64,000 bases of DNA from assembly GCA_016648135.1 (NCBI GenBank), contig JADDOH010002064.1:62001-126000 (forward strand), written 5' to 3'. Positions 11,961 through 22,400 of this stretch are shown here, piece by piece (the stretch's first letter is position 1; every line of letters begins with the position of its first letter). This DNA is from Agrypnia vestita. Taxonomy: Eukaryota > Arthropoda > Insecta > Trichoptera > Phryganeidae. The position numbers and the translations under genes were made by a program. Below the pieces are notes generated by a model. That model was not told where the DNA came from and searched no databases. It saw nothing but the letters and a program-made list of their open reading frames with translations.

Positions 11961-13834
11961 TCTTAAGTATCGTATTTTTGACGGGTTGCAGCTGGAAGAG
12001 AAAACTCATCATATTTGTAATTTTTTATTGTGAAGTTAAAACAAGATAAAAAAAATTAACTATACGTATAATCAACTAAAAGGACGTACATAAAATACAG
12101 CAAACTCAACTACAGACAAAATAACAACTTGAATTGGATACACAGTACTTACCGCATTTTCTTTTGTAAACATAGATAAATATTTAGTGTACATATTTGT
12201 CTTAAGTTTTCGTTTTCGAGTAAAACGAGACGATCGGGGAAAGGGTTACACTTTGGGGTAAAATAAATCCTGAAATTTAAAATCCCACGCAATTTCTAAT
12301 ACAATCACTCCTTAAACATATTGAGTACCAACCGCGAGGATATGCGTGGCCGGCGGTTTTATTTCACGTGCCTTTCACGTGGATTTTATCAAGAATTTTA
12401 TCAAAAGAATAACAATTTTAAAATCTTCTTGGCGGTTGAAAAATCATTAACAATTATATTTGGATACAGGTGGTTTTATTTTTGATAAATACAATATGTT
12501 GTAGATTCATGAAATACAAAACATGAAAAAGTGTTGGCCAAATTTTGTCTTCATTTTCGGCACTAAAACATTTCCCGATATTGTTAGTATTTCTAGGTTC
12601 ATCTTTTATCAGGTATTTTGGGTCTGTTTCATCTGTCACGCGTGCATATCACGCGTTACCACAGGTAAAAAACTCTCAAATTTATCTCACACCGTGGATA
12701 CACCACACGCTATTAATGTTTGATTCAAGTTATTAGTTTTGCGTGGGTTTGCATCCTCAGTGGCGTATCTCTACATTATTACACATTTGTAAATAAAAAG
12801 CATTTTTTTATTACTTTGCTTTAATCAAAAATATGTAGATGGCGCCAAGAAACTAATTTCAGTTTTATTGCGGGCTTGTTGAACATAAACATTTAATATA
12901 ATATATTTGTTCAAAGGAGCACATCGTTTAAATGTAAATACGTGATTTCCCATTCAGCAACATTTATTTTTTGGTTTGTGAATACGATCCGAATATTATT
13001 ATTACCTTCAAACAAAAATATTGCGTTTCTAACTTCCAGATAAACATAATTATTGTTTCAATATTTCATTACGTTATTGGATCTATTTTTGCTATTTATA
13101 ATATTTTGTTATATCGAGTTTCCTTCCAAAAATTTTCCTGATGAGTATTTCAGTGAATTTTATATTATTACCATTCCTTTGGGTGGATTTTTAAAAATAT
13201 AGTCAAATAAACTATGTTATGAGTATTTATTTTGCGGTCTATTCCCGGCATTGCCCAAGAGTTATTAATAATAATTATTTATGTATTGTATGCTATAAGA
13301 ATAAACTAAGAGCCAGTTACCGCCAGGCATACGTTGTAGTATCAAACCTGAAATATTTTAATACACGTACACTATAGAAGATAATAAGTTTTGGATATTA
13401 TGACATTTGAGTTCTGGGGATTTTCGCAGATAACGTTAAAGTATAAGGTAGGTATCAGGAAATACTGTTTAATAGTGGGCTGAATAAAATATATATATAA
13501 AATCAGATTTGTCACTGTAACGTTAATGATATGATGTTACAGTGCTGTAACTCTATTATAATTTTGAGAGAGATGTACGGGGACTGGAGGGAGGTGGATG
13601 GGATGTAAATTAATCAGGATCATAAAAGGTAACTAAGCAAAATTTGAAATGGAAGAGATTAATTTTAATTAGAAATCGAGATGGTGGTGTGGTTAAAGGG
13701 AAATAGAATAGTGTTGATAATTTTCAGAGGTTCCTAAAGAGTAATTGTGAAAATTTTGGTTACGATCGGTAAAAAGTTGTAGAAATCAGAACTAGAACCT
13801 AAATTATTGTACACAACAGTAATTCAAGCGACAA
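11961..13834. other. AT-rich sequence; isolated hAT-like end
   Basis: No gene is supported. CAGTGGCGTATC at 12,760-12,775 looks like a lone hAT-type terminus, but no partner end was found nearby. CACGTG occurs twice close together at 12,366-12,382. Confidence 0.35.
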
Positions 13835-14020
13835 CAGTCACTTATTTCCAAAATTTTGCGTTTTTTGTTTGAGTTCGGACAAACGTCAGAGTTTTTCGGT
13901 CAGATTTGAGTACAACTTATCTATAAGGAATGTGACGTCACTTTTGCAACAAAGTTTCGTATCGTTTGTCAGTATCCGATTTTCTGCCCAGTGCGTTCTA
14001 GATTAACATCAATCAAAAAT
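13835..14020. repeat. Repeat shared with 15,165-15,340, copy 1
   Basis: The segments GTGACGTCACTT, then CAAAGTTTC, then GCGTTCTAGA and ACATCAAT occur in the same order in both places with moderate divergence. Class unknown; the palindrome TGACGTCA in the core is a CRE-type site by sequence, though function is not implied. Confidence 0.55.
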
Positions 14021-14361
14021 TAAGTAGAAAGTGGGAGTAATCACCAGAGACAGAGTAAGAAACCCCAAAATTCGAAAGAAGTAGACGGAGATACTGGTAA
14101 GACCACACGTGAATAGAGCGGATTCGACAGAAGTGGTAAGAATAGCGAAGAACGGGGTAGCAGATCTCCAGGAAGATCACCAAAATGATGAAGGAACAGC
14201 TGGTCATCTGTATCCCAGGAATACGAGCCGATAAATCGTCATGATCGTAGAACAGTGACGGATGTGCAAAAAATTCCATATTGACTTTTTTGGATCGTTA
14301 AAAAGTGAAAGAAAGAAGCCACCTAATGGTATATAAAAAGTGTATTTTTTCTCATTAATTT

Positions 14362-14396
14362 AACCGTCGTTATACGAAGTCGGTATAACGACGGTT
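14362..14396. repeat. Perfect 14-bp hairpin
   Basis: AACCGTCGTTATAC at 14,362-14,375 and its exact complement at 14,383-14,396 enclose a seven-base loop. It is unusually GC-containing for this DNA. It may be the centre of a MITE or a structured RNA stem. Confidence 0.75.
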
Positions 14397-14610
14397 CTGA
14401 TTTGCAATCGTAGAACAATGCAGCATGTGTAAAAACGTACTGCGCTGACTATATTTGAGGTTTGAAAGGTATCAACTTTAAACAACTAACCCAAGTTTCA
14501 AAGGAAAATCTTTTGTAGTTATCAAGCTATGACATAAAGTGTCTTAATGTAAATAAAACTTCTTTTTTCAATTGATTCAGCAACATTGTAGATTGACATT
14601 TAAAAAAAAA

Positions 14611-14804
14611 ATTGATTGTATTATTTGTATATATCTACATTTTTTATTTGATTAATTACACCAACATGTTTCACAAAAAACTTTGAAGGAATTCTAATAT
14701 TTTCATAGTTATACAGCACCCTGACGATGGAAAGGTTTTTCTGAAACATGTTGGCGTAGTTAATCAAATAAAAGAAGTAGATATACACAAATAATACAAT
14801 CAAT
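14611..14804. mobile_element. Fold-back element carrying a hammerhead-like motif
   Basis: Arms of about 62 bp at 14,611-14,672 and 14,743-14,804 are inverted copies with scattered differences, both containing the ACATGTTTC or GAAACATGT terminus. Between them, CTGACGA at 14,721-14,727 is followed by one T, then GGAAA and TTTCT as a stem with a GGTT loop, then GAAAC running into the palindrome ACATGT. Inverted arms around such a motif resemble the compound ends of Penelope-like elements. Confidence 0.55.
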
Positions 14805-14878
14805 ATTTTTTAAATAAAACTTCAAACTGCTCTCCTGCGAACTTGGGAAAAATCACATGCGTCGTTATTCTACGATTA

Positions 14879-15092
14879 TGACAAAATAACAGGATACAGT
14901 CCAAACACAAGCAGAAGAAGAAGAAGAAAAAATAAATGACGTGAAATGAAATGAATAAGAAGAAAAAATATGACGAAATTACAGGATACAGTCCACCTAT
15001 AGAAGAAGAAGAAGAAGAAGAAGAAGAAGAAGAAGAAGAAGAAGAAGAAGAAGAAGAAGAAGAAGAAGAAGAAGAAGAAGAAGAAGAAGAAA
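14879..15092. repeat. Duplicated segment plus long (GAA)n microsatellite
   Basis: A segment with ACAGGATACAGTCCA occurs at about 14,889 and again at about 14,981, each followed by GAA repeats. The second run, 15,001-15,092, is about 30 uninterrupted GAA units. The frame translating to a run of glutamates is an artefact of this microsatellite. Confidence 0.9.
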
Positions 15093-15164
15093 AAAAATTT
15101 TTTTTTCGTACCCTAGCTTTGAACTTTCTATCGTTATCAATTTAAAGTACAGCAATTTATATAA

Positions 15165-15340
15165 CTGGCCAGCACGCTCGTAGTCACTCCATCGAACGAC
15201 TGTGCGATTACAACTAGCGATGGACGCTCGGTTTACGAGAAGCGTGACGTCACTTCCTCGGCAAAGTTTCTCGTCGTTTGATATTCCGCCCGTTGCGTTC
15301 TAGAATCACATCAATAAGATAGAAATTTTTCGTACCCCGG
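15165..15340. repeat. Repeat shared with 13,835-14,020, copy 2
   Basis: This is the GC-richer copy of the block at 13,835-14,020. Downstream, to about 15,660, the DNA stays GC-richer than average and holds two overlapping frames (15,384-15,614 and 15,493-15,834) without recognisable family features. Confidence 0.5.
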
Positions 15341-15849
15341 CATCGCGATATTTAAAGCCGCCCACCTCCGCGATATTCACTCGGTGAATCCGGTTGCATT
15401 TTCTATTCCGCGAGCAGCGAGCATAAGTCTCGCTCGCTCATGGAATACCAACGACTGTTTGTATGTGAGTCAAATGACAATAGCGATTTCGAATGAAGTA
15501 TCGGTTTGCTGGACGTGTTCTCATATCGGGAGGAATGAAAAACAAATTCTATCATCCGCGATGCCGTATTACAAATGCGACTGTTTTCCGACGCTGGGAA
15601 ATTGTTCTCGCTGAAGGAAGAAATATTCTTTCGATACTTTCAAAGGACACGAAGTCGTGCACGATATTGTTCATGCAAGCTACAAAAAACTTTAACATGA
15701 CACATTTTCATAAGATTATCTTCATGTATATTGAGTCTATCTATACATTTGTCTCAATCATTTTTATATTCTTGGATATTTCTTTTTATATGTGTATTAT
15801 ACTTTGTTTAATATTTGTGTATTCAGTGTTTTAACAATATATTTTATTA

Positions 15850-16012
15850 GTATGTTCTAAAAATACAATTACTGAATTTTGTCCACACAGGGAATTAGCA
15901 TAATTAAGATAGATAAATTATAGATGTCTCACAGAGACGATTATGTACGAGAAAGCGTGTATGGAAGTCTGTAAACTTAATTTTACAAGTCCTGTCAAAT
16001 AATAAAATATAG
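15850..16012 (-). repeat. Repeat family B, 3' part
   Basis: Minus-strand match to the family typified by 30,060-30,520: GTGAGACATCTATAAT, then the segment with TCAGTAATTGTA and AGAACATA. Only the right half is present. Confidence 0.7.
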
Positions 16013-16099
16013 AAGTCCCATATAATTAATATTTAAAGCATTTACTTCGCGGTCAGACATGTTATTTATGTTACTGTATAAACACTAAAAATTACTTTT

Positions 16100-16144
16100 T
16101 TGTCTACCGGTTTCGAGACGTAACCCGTCTCTTCATCAGGACAA
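16100..16144 (-). ncRNA. Hammerhead ribozyme-like motif, best copy
   Basis: Read on the minus strand. TTGTC precedes CTGATGA. One A follows, then GAGACG pairs perfectly with CGTCTC across a five-base loop. GAAAC comes next and runs into the palindrome ACCGGT, then A, then GACAA, which pairs with the opening TTGTC. Conserved hammerhead core residues CUGANGA and GAAA are intact, with stem I (5 bp) and stem II (6 bp) formed. The stem III half is self-complementary, so two copies could pair. The single unpaired base after CUGANGA differs from the textbook core. No flanking reverse transcriptase is present. Confidence 0.6.
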
Positions 16145-16189
16145 CCTCTACATACTAGCACGTTAATATCTGTAGCTCTGTATACTAAC

Positions 16190-16540
16190 TTGTTAATGAG
16201 AAAAAATCAACAGATGTCTCTAGCAGAGACCATAGTAATATATTAATGATTCTTGTTTCGAACATTTATATGGAACTTTGAAAAATTTCATAATGTGTGG
16301 ATGTTCTAACGATGGAATTGGTGAACTGTGCATTGTATAGGGTGATCACTTAAGCCGGCTTATACAGGTTGCAAGCCCTGAAATATCGTATAAGAGACTT
16401 CCATCCACTTTTCTCATATATAAATTAGCTTCGTCTCCATGAGACTTCTATAATTTATGCTCAATTATTTAATCATCCCTCCGGGGACAAAATCCAGTAA
16501 CTGTGTTCTTAGAACATAATTACATATAAAAATATACTTT
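16190..16540 (+). repeat. Repeat family B, nearly full copy
   Basis: The shared landmarks are GGAATTGGTGAAC, then GTGATCACTTAAGCC, then TATCGTATAAGAGACTTCCA, then GAGACTTCTATAAT and finally CCAGTAACTGTGTTC. They occur in the order seen at 30,060-30,520. Non-coding, class unknown. Confidence 0.75.
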
Positions 16541-17862
16541 GAAAAATATATAAACTCATTCACACCAAAGGTGCAGGAGAATCTTATTTCGGAAATACCT
16601 CTCAGAGACATGGAACAGAGCAGTGTCCAGAGTGATATAGTTCAGCATAGTATATATATATATATACTATATACTATATATACTACATATCTTCCAACAG
16701 GCATAAAACCGGAGATTCTGGGTTGAATTCCCGTTTTTTTTTTGTGTTATAATACAGTGAAAAATAAAAAATAAAAATTAAATTACAAAACTAATTTTTA
16801 AACACACTTCTATAGTGAGATCTTTAGAACAAATTGTTCACCGTAGATACATAGATTTTTCGTTGAAATGAATAAAAAATTTTTTTTGAATTTTCACAGA
16901 AGCCAATCATCCAGCTATCTGTAAATTTTCAAAAAGTTACGAACTGTTAACATACATATGATGTGCAGTATTATTTTTATAAAAAAAAATATAATAAATT
17001 TATTACGTTGGTAGAAAATGTTAGCGGAAATCTAAACTTATAATGTTGGCAAATCCGACGGAATGAGGCATACATCCATACGTGATTTTGTACATTTCTG
17101 AACGATAGATTACTATATTATGTATAGGAAAATAGAGACTACACTTCGCTGGTTCTCAAACTTCCAAAATAATCATTATTTTGGTCTCTGCTTAATTGAC
17201 ATTGGCGAGCATTCTTTTATTTATAATCAGCTTGAAAGAAATTACACTGTAGATTTTGAAAACCATTTTTTTTTTTTTTTAAATAGTTAAAACACGTATT
17301 ACATCAATATTTTTTTTTTCTAAATCTTAACATTTATGCTTTAAAAATAGGACTACTTGGGAGTCTCCTGAAACGATGCTCGAACCCACGACCGACTAAA
17401 TCATAAAATTTAATCACAAAACTGACCAGTTTTATAATCAATGATGTCTTTTGTCATCGTTTTATGTTTAGACGTGTTTAGATTTAGAAATGATATTGTA
17501 GACCTGGAAGTTAGAGAAACCATTACGTATTTTTATTTAATGATTTATAATATTGATACTTTTTTTAAATTGCCATAAAAGTAGTCACACAACATTTTAG
17601 GAATAATCGATTTGTAATTTGGGTTTATTGAAAATAATTTTATTTATGCTTTTTTGTGCTATTAAGAGTTTCTTTAATTAGGTTTTGTTTTTGATCCCCC
17701 CCACCCAATAACACAATTTTGTAGTATTGATTGGATTAAAGCATACTACACAGTTTTAATCGTCTTTGGTGATAGAGTTTATATGTGACTTTCATTTCAT
17801 ATTATTATCTATTTAAAGCCAAGATATTTTATTTCACGCGCTTTAACATTTTCGACTCACTA
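16541..17862. other. AT-rich sequence with TA microsatellite and tRNA-like scraps
   Basis: A TA run lies at 16,651-16,690. Sequences resembling a tRNA B box occur at 16,715-16,730 (plus) and 17,370-17,395 (minus, GTGGGTTCGAGC), possibly old SINEs. No gene is supported. Confidence 0.4.
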
Positions 17863-18227
17863 TTGGACGTAGTTACGCGAAAAGCATCCAATCCACAACA
17901 TGGTCAAAAATGATTTAAGTACACCAAACTAATGCTGAATATCGATATCAAAGTATCCAGGCAAAAAAAAAAATTATCACCCCTAGAACCAACCCATATG
18001 TAGGGCAGAATATTTTTTTTCATCTTAGAATCAAATAAATTTACAAACATCTCGGAAAATACACCTTACTTCAGCTAATTATTCTATTAAGAATAAAAAA
18101 GTGTTAATATTCTACACACAAAATTATGTTTTCAATTAATTTTAAAATGAATACCAATTACTTCAAACGTCAATATCTCTAATGCGGCTTTGTGTGGATT
18201 GGATCCTTTTTGCTTAACTACGTCCAA
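17863..18227. mobile_element. MITE with TTGGACGTAGTTA ends
   Basis: The 365-bp element is bounded by 35-bp inverted repeats beginning TTGGACGTAGTTA and running to CATCCAATCCACA. It is followed directly by the piggyBac-type element at 18,232-18,804. A third terminus of this family, with CATAACTACGTCCAATA, stands alone at 51,410-51,428. A TA precedes the left end, but the right flank is altered by the neighbouring insertion, so the target duplication cannot be checked. Confidence 0.8.
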
Positions 18228-18808
18228 TTAACCCTCGGGGTGCCTGGTGGGTCTGACGGACCCTTCACTTCAAGAAATCGATGATATTTTTGCAAATTTT
18301 TAACCAAGCCCGCTGTGCTCCTGGGTAGCTTCGCAATACAGACTAGACGTCATTTTGCCTCCCCTCTCGCAGTCCGCAACGCGCTATCGTTACACTTGTA
18401 TCTCCTGCACAAGTCACATTTTCCTACAACACGAGAATTTTATATACGAAAATTGTTGCACAAATACCGATATTTTTTTGTATTAAAAGATAATAGTCTG
18501 TATATTGTTTCATCTGTGCCTCAAACTAACGTGAAGCCTGATTTTTTTTATCTTAATTTAATGTTTAATATTCTTGAAAAGACATAAGTGTTGATTTTTC
18601 TTACCAAAAATTAGGGATTATTTCAGTTAATTAATAAAACATTTTAAAACAACTTTAGTTTTATTTTTTTATTTTATCGTAGGTATAAGAATAATAATGA
18701 AAATACATTAAAACTAGTCATCTGACATTTCGACACATTAGATAATAAAAAAAAAGTATCAATTTTGTTTACGTGTCCAACAGACTCACCTGGCACCCCA
18801 AGGGTTAA
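18228..18808. mobile_element. piggyBac-type MITE with TTAA duplication
   Basis: TTAA at 18,228-18,231 and 18,805-18,808 flanks a 573-bp interior with inverted ends CCCTCGGGGTGCCTGGTGGG (left) and the complement of CCCTTGGGGTGCCAGGTGAG (right), about 30 bp long. TTAA targets and CCCT-type termini are characteristic of piggyBac elements. The 90-residue frame inside, 18,315-18,587, does not resemble a piggyBac transposase. It is probably non-autonomous. Confidence 0.85.
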
Positions 18809-18849
18809 ATAAGGAAGCTCTATTTTTTAAATATTGATCTGATACACCT

Positions 18850-18985
18850 CGCCATCATTAAGGAGGTAAGCCCTTTCAAAGGCTTTAACAATCGAAGAGC
18901 ACGTTTGCCAGGTTAGAATACTTTGGCGTTCTATCCGTTCAGTTTGTCCCTGTAGGGTAACGGGGTGATGACTTACTAGTAAGTT
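18850..18985 (+). pseudogene. LINE 3' tail fragment
   Basis: The text GGCTTTAACAATCGAAGAGC, then TTTGCCAGGTTAGAATA and GGCGTTCTATCC parallels the tail at 58,550-58,620. It is a short 3' remnant of the same LINE family as 1,240-1,580. Confidence 0.55.
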
Positions 18986-19347
18986 ATAAAATAAAAAGAT
19001 TTTGTTTTTCGTTCCCTAGAATGTCCCGATTTTACGGAATAAAAAATAAAACAGGAATATAATTGATATATTAATCATAACTGAACTGGTGCATAGCAAT
19101 TCCTTGTCCATTTATTTTTCGGAAAACTGTTTGAAGATTGAATTTAATTTGAAGAAAACCGCCGTTTCGGGTAGTTAATTTTGGTGAATTAATCTTCCGA
19201 ATCCCATTTTTTATTAATAATTAGGGGGTCATTACTTTTGGCTTCAAGGCACTTCAAGACCGATTATTAGATTTTAGCCTTGCAGGAAAATATGTATTTA
19301 ATGATAATATTTCCTCTCGTAAGGACATAAAAAACTAAATATAAATA

Positions 19348-20631
19348 TTAGGTCCTCACATATGAAATTGGCGTTTTGCCGTACTGGCAAATTTGATCTC
19401 AAATATCTTCTCTTTGGTTAGGAATTCCAAATCCAAATTTATACAGCTATTTACTCATGTATTTGTGTTTTGAAAATTATAATTCATTTGTTTTTTTCTC
19501 AATTGTTTTTTCTTTGCGTCACTCAGTTTACAAAATGAAAAACTTGAAATATCGCGTTATTTACGAGTACGAGTTCCACCGTGGCACCAGTGCTGCAGAA
19601 ACGGCTCGAAGGATTAATGATGTGTATGGCGACGGTGCCGCAAAAGAAAACACAGTGCGTTTTTGGTTCCAACGTTTTCGTTCTGGAAATTTCGACCTGC
19701 AGAACAAGCCCCGTGGACGGCCGGAGACCAAAGTTGATAATGAAGAATTGAAGGCTATTGTGGAAGCGGATCATCGCAAACCACATCCGAGTTAGCTGCA
19801 GGCTGCGGTGTTAGTGATAAAACTGTTTTAATCCACTTGAAGCAAATTGGTAAGGTGAAAAAGCTTGAAAGGTGGGTACCTCACGAATTGAGTGAAGCAA
19901 ATCAACAAACGCGCGTTGACTGCTGCGTTGCATTACTCAACCGGCACAATAATGAAGGGATTTTAAATCGAATCATTACCTGTGATGAAAAGTGGATCCT
20001 GTACGATAATCGGAAGCGCTCATCGCAATGGCTGAACCCTGCCGAACCAGCCAAACCATGCCCCAAGCGAAAATTGACTCCAAAAAAGTTACTTGTGAGC
20101 GTTTGGTGGACTAGTGCTGGTGTCGTTCACTACAGCTTTCTTAAATCTGGCCAGACGATTACGGCAGATGTCTATTGTCAGCAACTGCAAACCATGATGG
20201 AAAAGCTAGCTGCTAAACAACCGAGGCTGGTTAATCGCTCTAGGCCACTGCTGCTTCATGATAACGCTAGACCACACACTGCACAACAGACGGCTACCAA
20301 ATTAGAGGAGCTTCAATTGGAATGTCTAAGACATCCACCGTACTCTCCGGACCTTGCCCCAACAGATTACCATTTTTTTCGAAATTTGGATAACTTCTTG
20401 CAAAGGAAAAAATTCAACTCCGATGGGGCAGTCCAAACCGCCTTCAAAGATTTTATTGATTCCCGTCCGAATGGTTTTTTTAGTAAAGGGATCGATGAAC
20501 TACCTATGAGATGGCAAAAGTGCATAGATAGCAATGGTACATACTTTGATCAAATAAATATATTATAATAAAAAAAAATCGGCTTTATGTTCCTCCCATA
20601 CTAAACGCCAATTTCATATGTAAGGACCTAA
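19348..20631 (+). mobile_element. Full-length mariner element
   Basis: The inverted terminal repeats begin TTAGGTCCTCACATATGAAA on the left and TTAGGTCCTTACATATGAAA on the right strand, about 30 bp long. They are flanked by TA dinucleotides at 19,346-19,347 and 20,632-20,633. The length of 1,284 bp is normal for an intact mariner. Terminal repeats are nearly identical, so the insertion is young relative to neighbouring LINEs. Confidence 0.95.
19535..20568 (+). pseudogene. mariner transposase, one visible frameshift
   Basis: The ATG at 19,535 starts a helix-turn-helix N-terminal region with the basic segment NKPRGRPETK. The frame breaks at about 19,768, where one base appears to be missing, giving a stop at 19,793. 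The rest is open from about 19,800 to 20,568 in another frame and contains WVPHEL, TCDEKW, LHDNARPHTA and YSPDLAPTDYHFF. The first catalytic aspartate lies in CDEKW, the second in HDNARP and the third in APTD, with exactly 34 residues between the second and third (D,D34D). This is a mariner-family transposase, resembling the cecropia-type group. Apart from the frameshift it looks well preserved. Confidence 0.95.
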
Positions 20632-20899
20632 TATAAATAATCCTTCGGATTAAATTACTGATATACACTCTCAGGTTTTGTTTTAATTAAGATTAATTTA
20701 TAATTAATTTTAAATATATATTTCCTAATAATTGTGCAATTTTGGTGTAGGTATATAAACTCAATTGCGATAGCTGTTTTGTTTTTTACGATACCGTGAA
20801 AGAAAATGCGTGTAGGTACTAAGTCACGTTGTTAATTCATATTTTAATTCCAAATAATCCTCATCTTTGTATTATCAACATTTTAATTTAACGCTCATA

Positions 20900-21122
20900 C
20901 GCTTTGAAAAACTGATTTTTAGGCGTATTCTAGTATATACGTTAAAAATAATTCCTAAGAATTTCATGTATACATTGAAAAGTATATTGCATATTACTCC
21001 ACTGTAAAAATATAGAGATATCATTACCAGCTGCTAATATCTATGTATACTAGCTCTTGAGAAAAGACCACAGATGGCTCTATCGTAATTCATTCATATA
21101 AACGAAAGATTCTCAGATTTGA
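20900..21122 (+). repeat. Repeat family B, 5' part (interrupted)
   Basis: This matches the left part of the copy at 30,060-30,290, including AGGCGTATTCTAGT, a block around CAAAATATAGAGRTAT and TTCTCAGATTTG. It continues at 22,187 after the LINE insertion at 21,130-22,179. Confidence 0.75.
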
Positions 21123-21129
21123 ACATTAT

Positions 21130-22179
21130 TTTTTTATTTTTTAATTTATGGTACAGATACAGTTTTTATATATACACATCAGATTAAACTTTTTTTAAAT
21201 ACTTGGTAGTCATGTGGACCTCATCAGTAAAGAGAAGTTCTTGATTCTGATGAGGGAGCCACAGTTCTTATTCCTTATTATAATATATAGGTACACAGTA
21301 TATACAAGTTATTTATTAATACAGTAAAAAAGGTAAATTGATAATGAAAGTATTGGAGTTATTTTGAAAAAAGCTTAAGGTTTAAATGATTTGTGAATTT
21401 AAGTTTGATTTTAGGAAAATTTTAATTTTTTTGATTTGCTCTGAGGGGTTACTGATGCATCGTATCTCGATAGGTAAGTTATTATAGTAATTAATGGCTT
21501 TATAAATATAGTGATGCTGCATTTGGGTTGTTTTACATTTAGGCATTATAAATTGGTTTCCATTTCTCATAAGTTTGAAATATTCCTGGTTTTCTGTAAG
21601 GTTTTTTTCTTTACATATTTTTAATATGGAGACTTGCTTGAAAATATCTTCTACGTTTGGTACTGGAAACAATTTGAAAAGGTCTTTTGTTGGAAACGTA
21701 GATTTTTTTTCAGTATTACTTTAATGATAATCCTTTGTGATATTTTTACTGAGTTTATATTTTTCTTATAAAAACCTCCCCATCCGATAACACCGTATAT
21801 GAGTAGAGAGTGAACAACGGCGTAATAAACATTTTTAATAATTTTTGTACTTAAAATATTTCTTAATCTAACGAATATATAAATACATTTCCTTATTCTT
21901 TTTACTAGTTCGATGACGTGTATTCCACTTGAGGTGTCGATCAACGATCATACCAAGGTATTTTGTTTCAGAGGTGGAGTTGATTAATGTATAATTAATT
22001 ATTGTTAGGTAGTTCACAGTTCATATTACATTTTTGCTCATGGATTATAATTTTGTTGTTATGTATAGGTATTTTTTGTAGAGAAAATAAGATATATGTA
22101 GTTTTTTTGGCGTTGAGTGTCAGTAGGTTGCTGTCAAACCATGATTTTAGAGTATTGATATCTTTATTTGCTAATTCTT
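21130..22179 (-). mobile_element. 5'-truncated LINE with 7-bp target duplication
   Basis: The plus strand opens with a T-rich run from 21,130, the reversed poly(A) tail. ACATTAT occurs at 21,123-21,129 and again at 22,180-22,186, a probable target-site duplication. The element splits a copy of repeat family B, whose two halves flank it. It carries the C-terminal part of a reverse transcriptase protein on the minus strand. Confidence 0.85.
21382..22170 (-). pseudogene. LINE reverse transcriptase C-terminal region
   Basis: Minus-strand translation gives LKSWFDSNLLTLNAKKT near 22,120, the thumb-proximal segment of jockey/CR1-type proteins. After stops follow RLRNILSTKIIKNVYYAVVH and SLLIYGVIGWG. 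A further frame shift leads to AINYYNNLPIEIR and the terminal FLKSNL. Stops and frame changes at about 21,660 and 21,950 show it is dead. The endonuclease and the catalytic core are not included. Confidence 0.8.
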
Positions 22180-22186
22180 ACATTAT

Positions 22187-22400
22187 ATACATAGAATTTT
22201 TAAAATTTTTGTGTGGATATTCTTACGACGAAATTGGTGTATGTTGCATTGTGTAGTGTGACCATTTAAGCCAGCTCACACAGATTGTAAGCCCTGGGCT
22301 ATCGTATAAAAATACCACAAACGTTTCTCGTATTCATAGCTTCACCTCTGTGACACTTCTTTAATTTATCTTAATTATGTCAGAACATTATTTATCCAAG
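22187..22400 (+). repeat. Repeat family B, 3' part (interrupted)
   Basis: Continues the copy begun at 20,900, with GAAATTGGTGTATGTTGCAT, GCCAGCTCACACAGATTG and the GTGACACTTCTTTAAT block. Confidence 0.8.

Noticed and set aside
14371..14380. TATACGAAGT resembles one arm of a loxP site
   Set aside because: Only ten bases match and the partner arm and spacer are absent; it belongs to a different perfect hairpin.
14951..15145. Open frame with about 30 glutamates in a row
   Set aside because: It is a direct translation of the (GAA)n microsatellite, with no conserved flanks.
15384..15834. Two overlapping plus-strand frames in GC-richer DNA
   Set aside because: No homology features, no splice context and no consistent codon pattern.
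21219..21256. Inverted CCTCATCAG and CTGATGAGG, considered as a hammerhead-like site
   Set aside because: There is no GAAAC partner and no stem II; it lies in the 3' part of a LINE.
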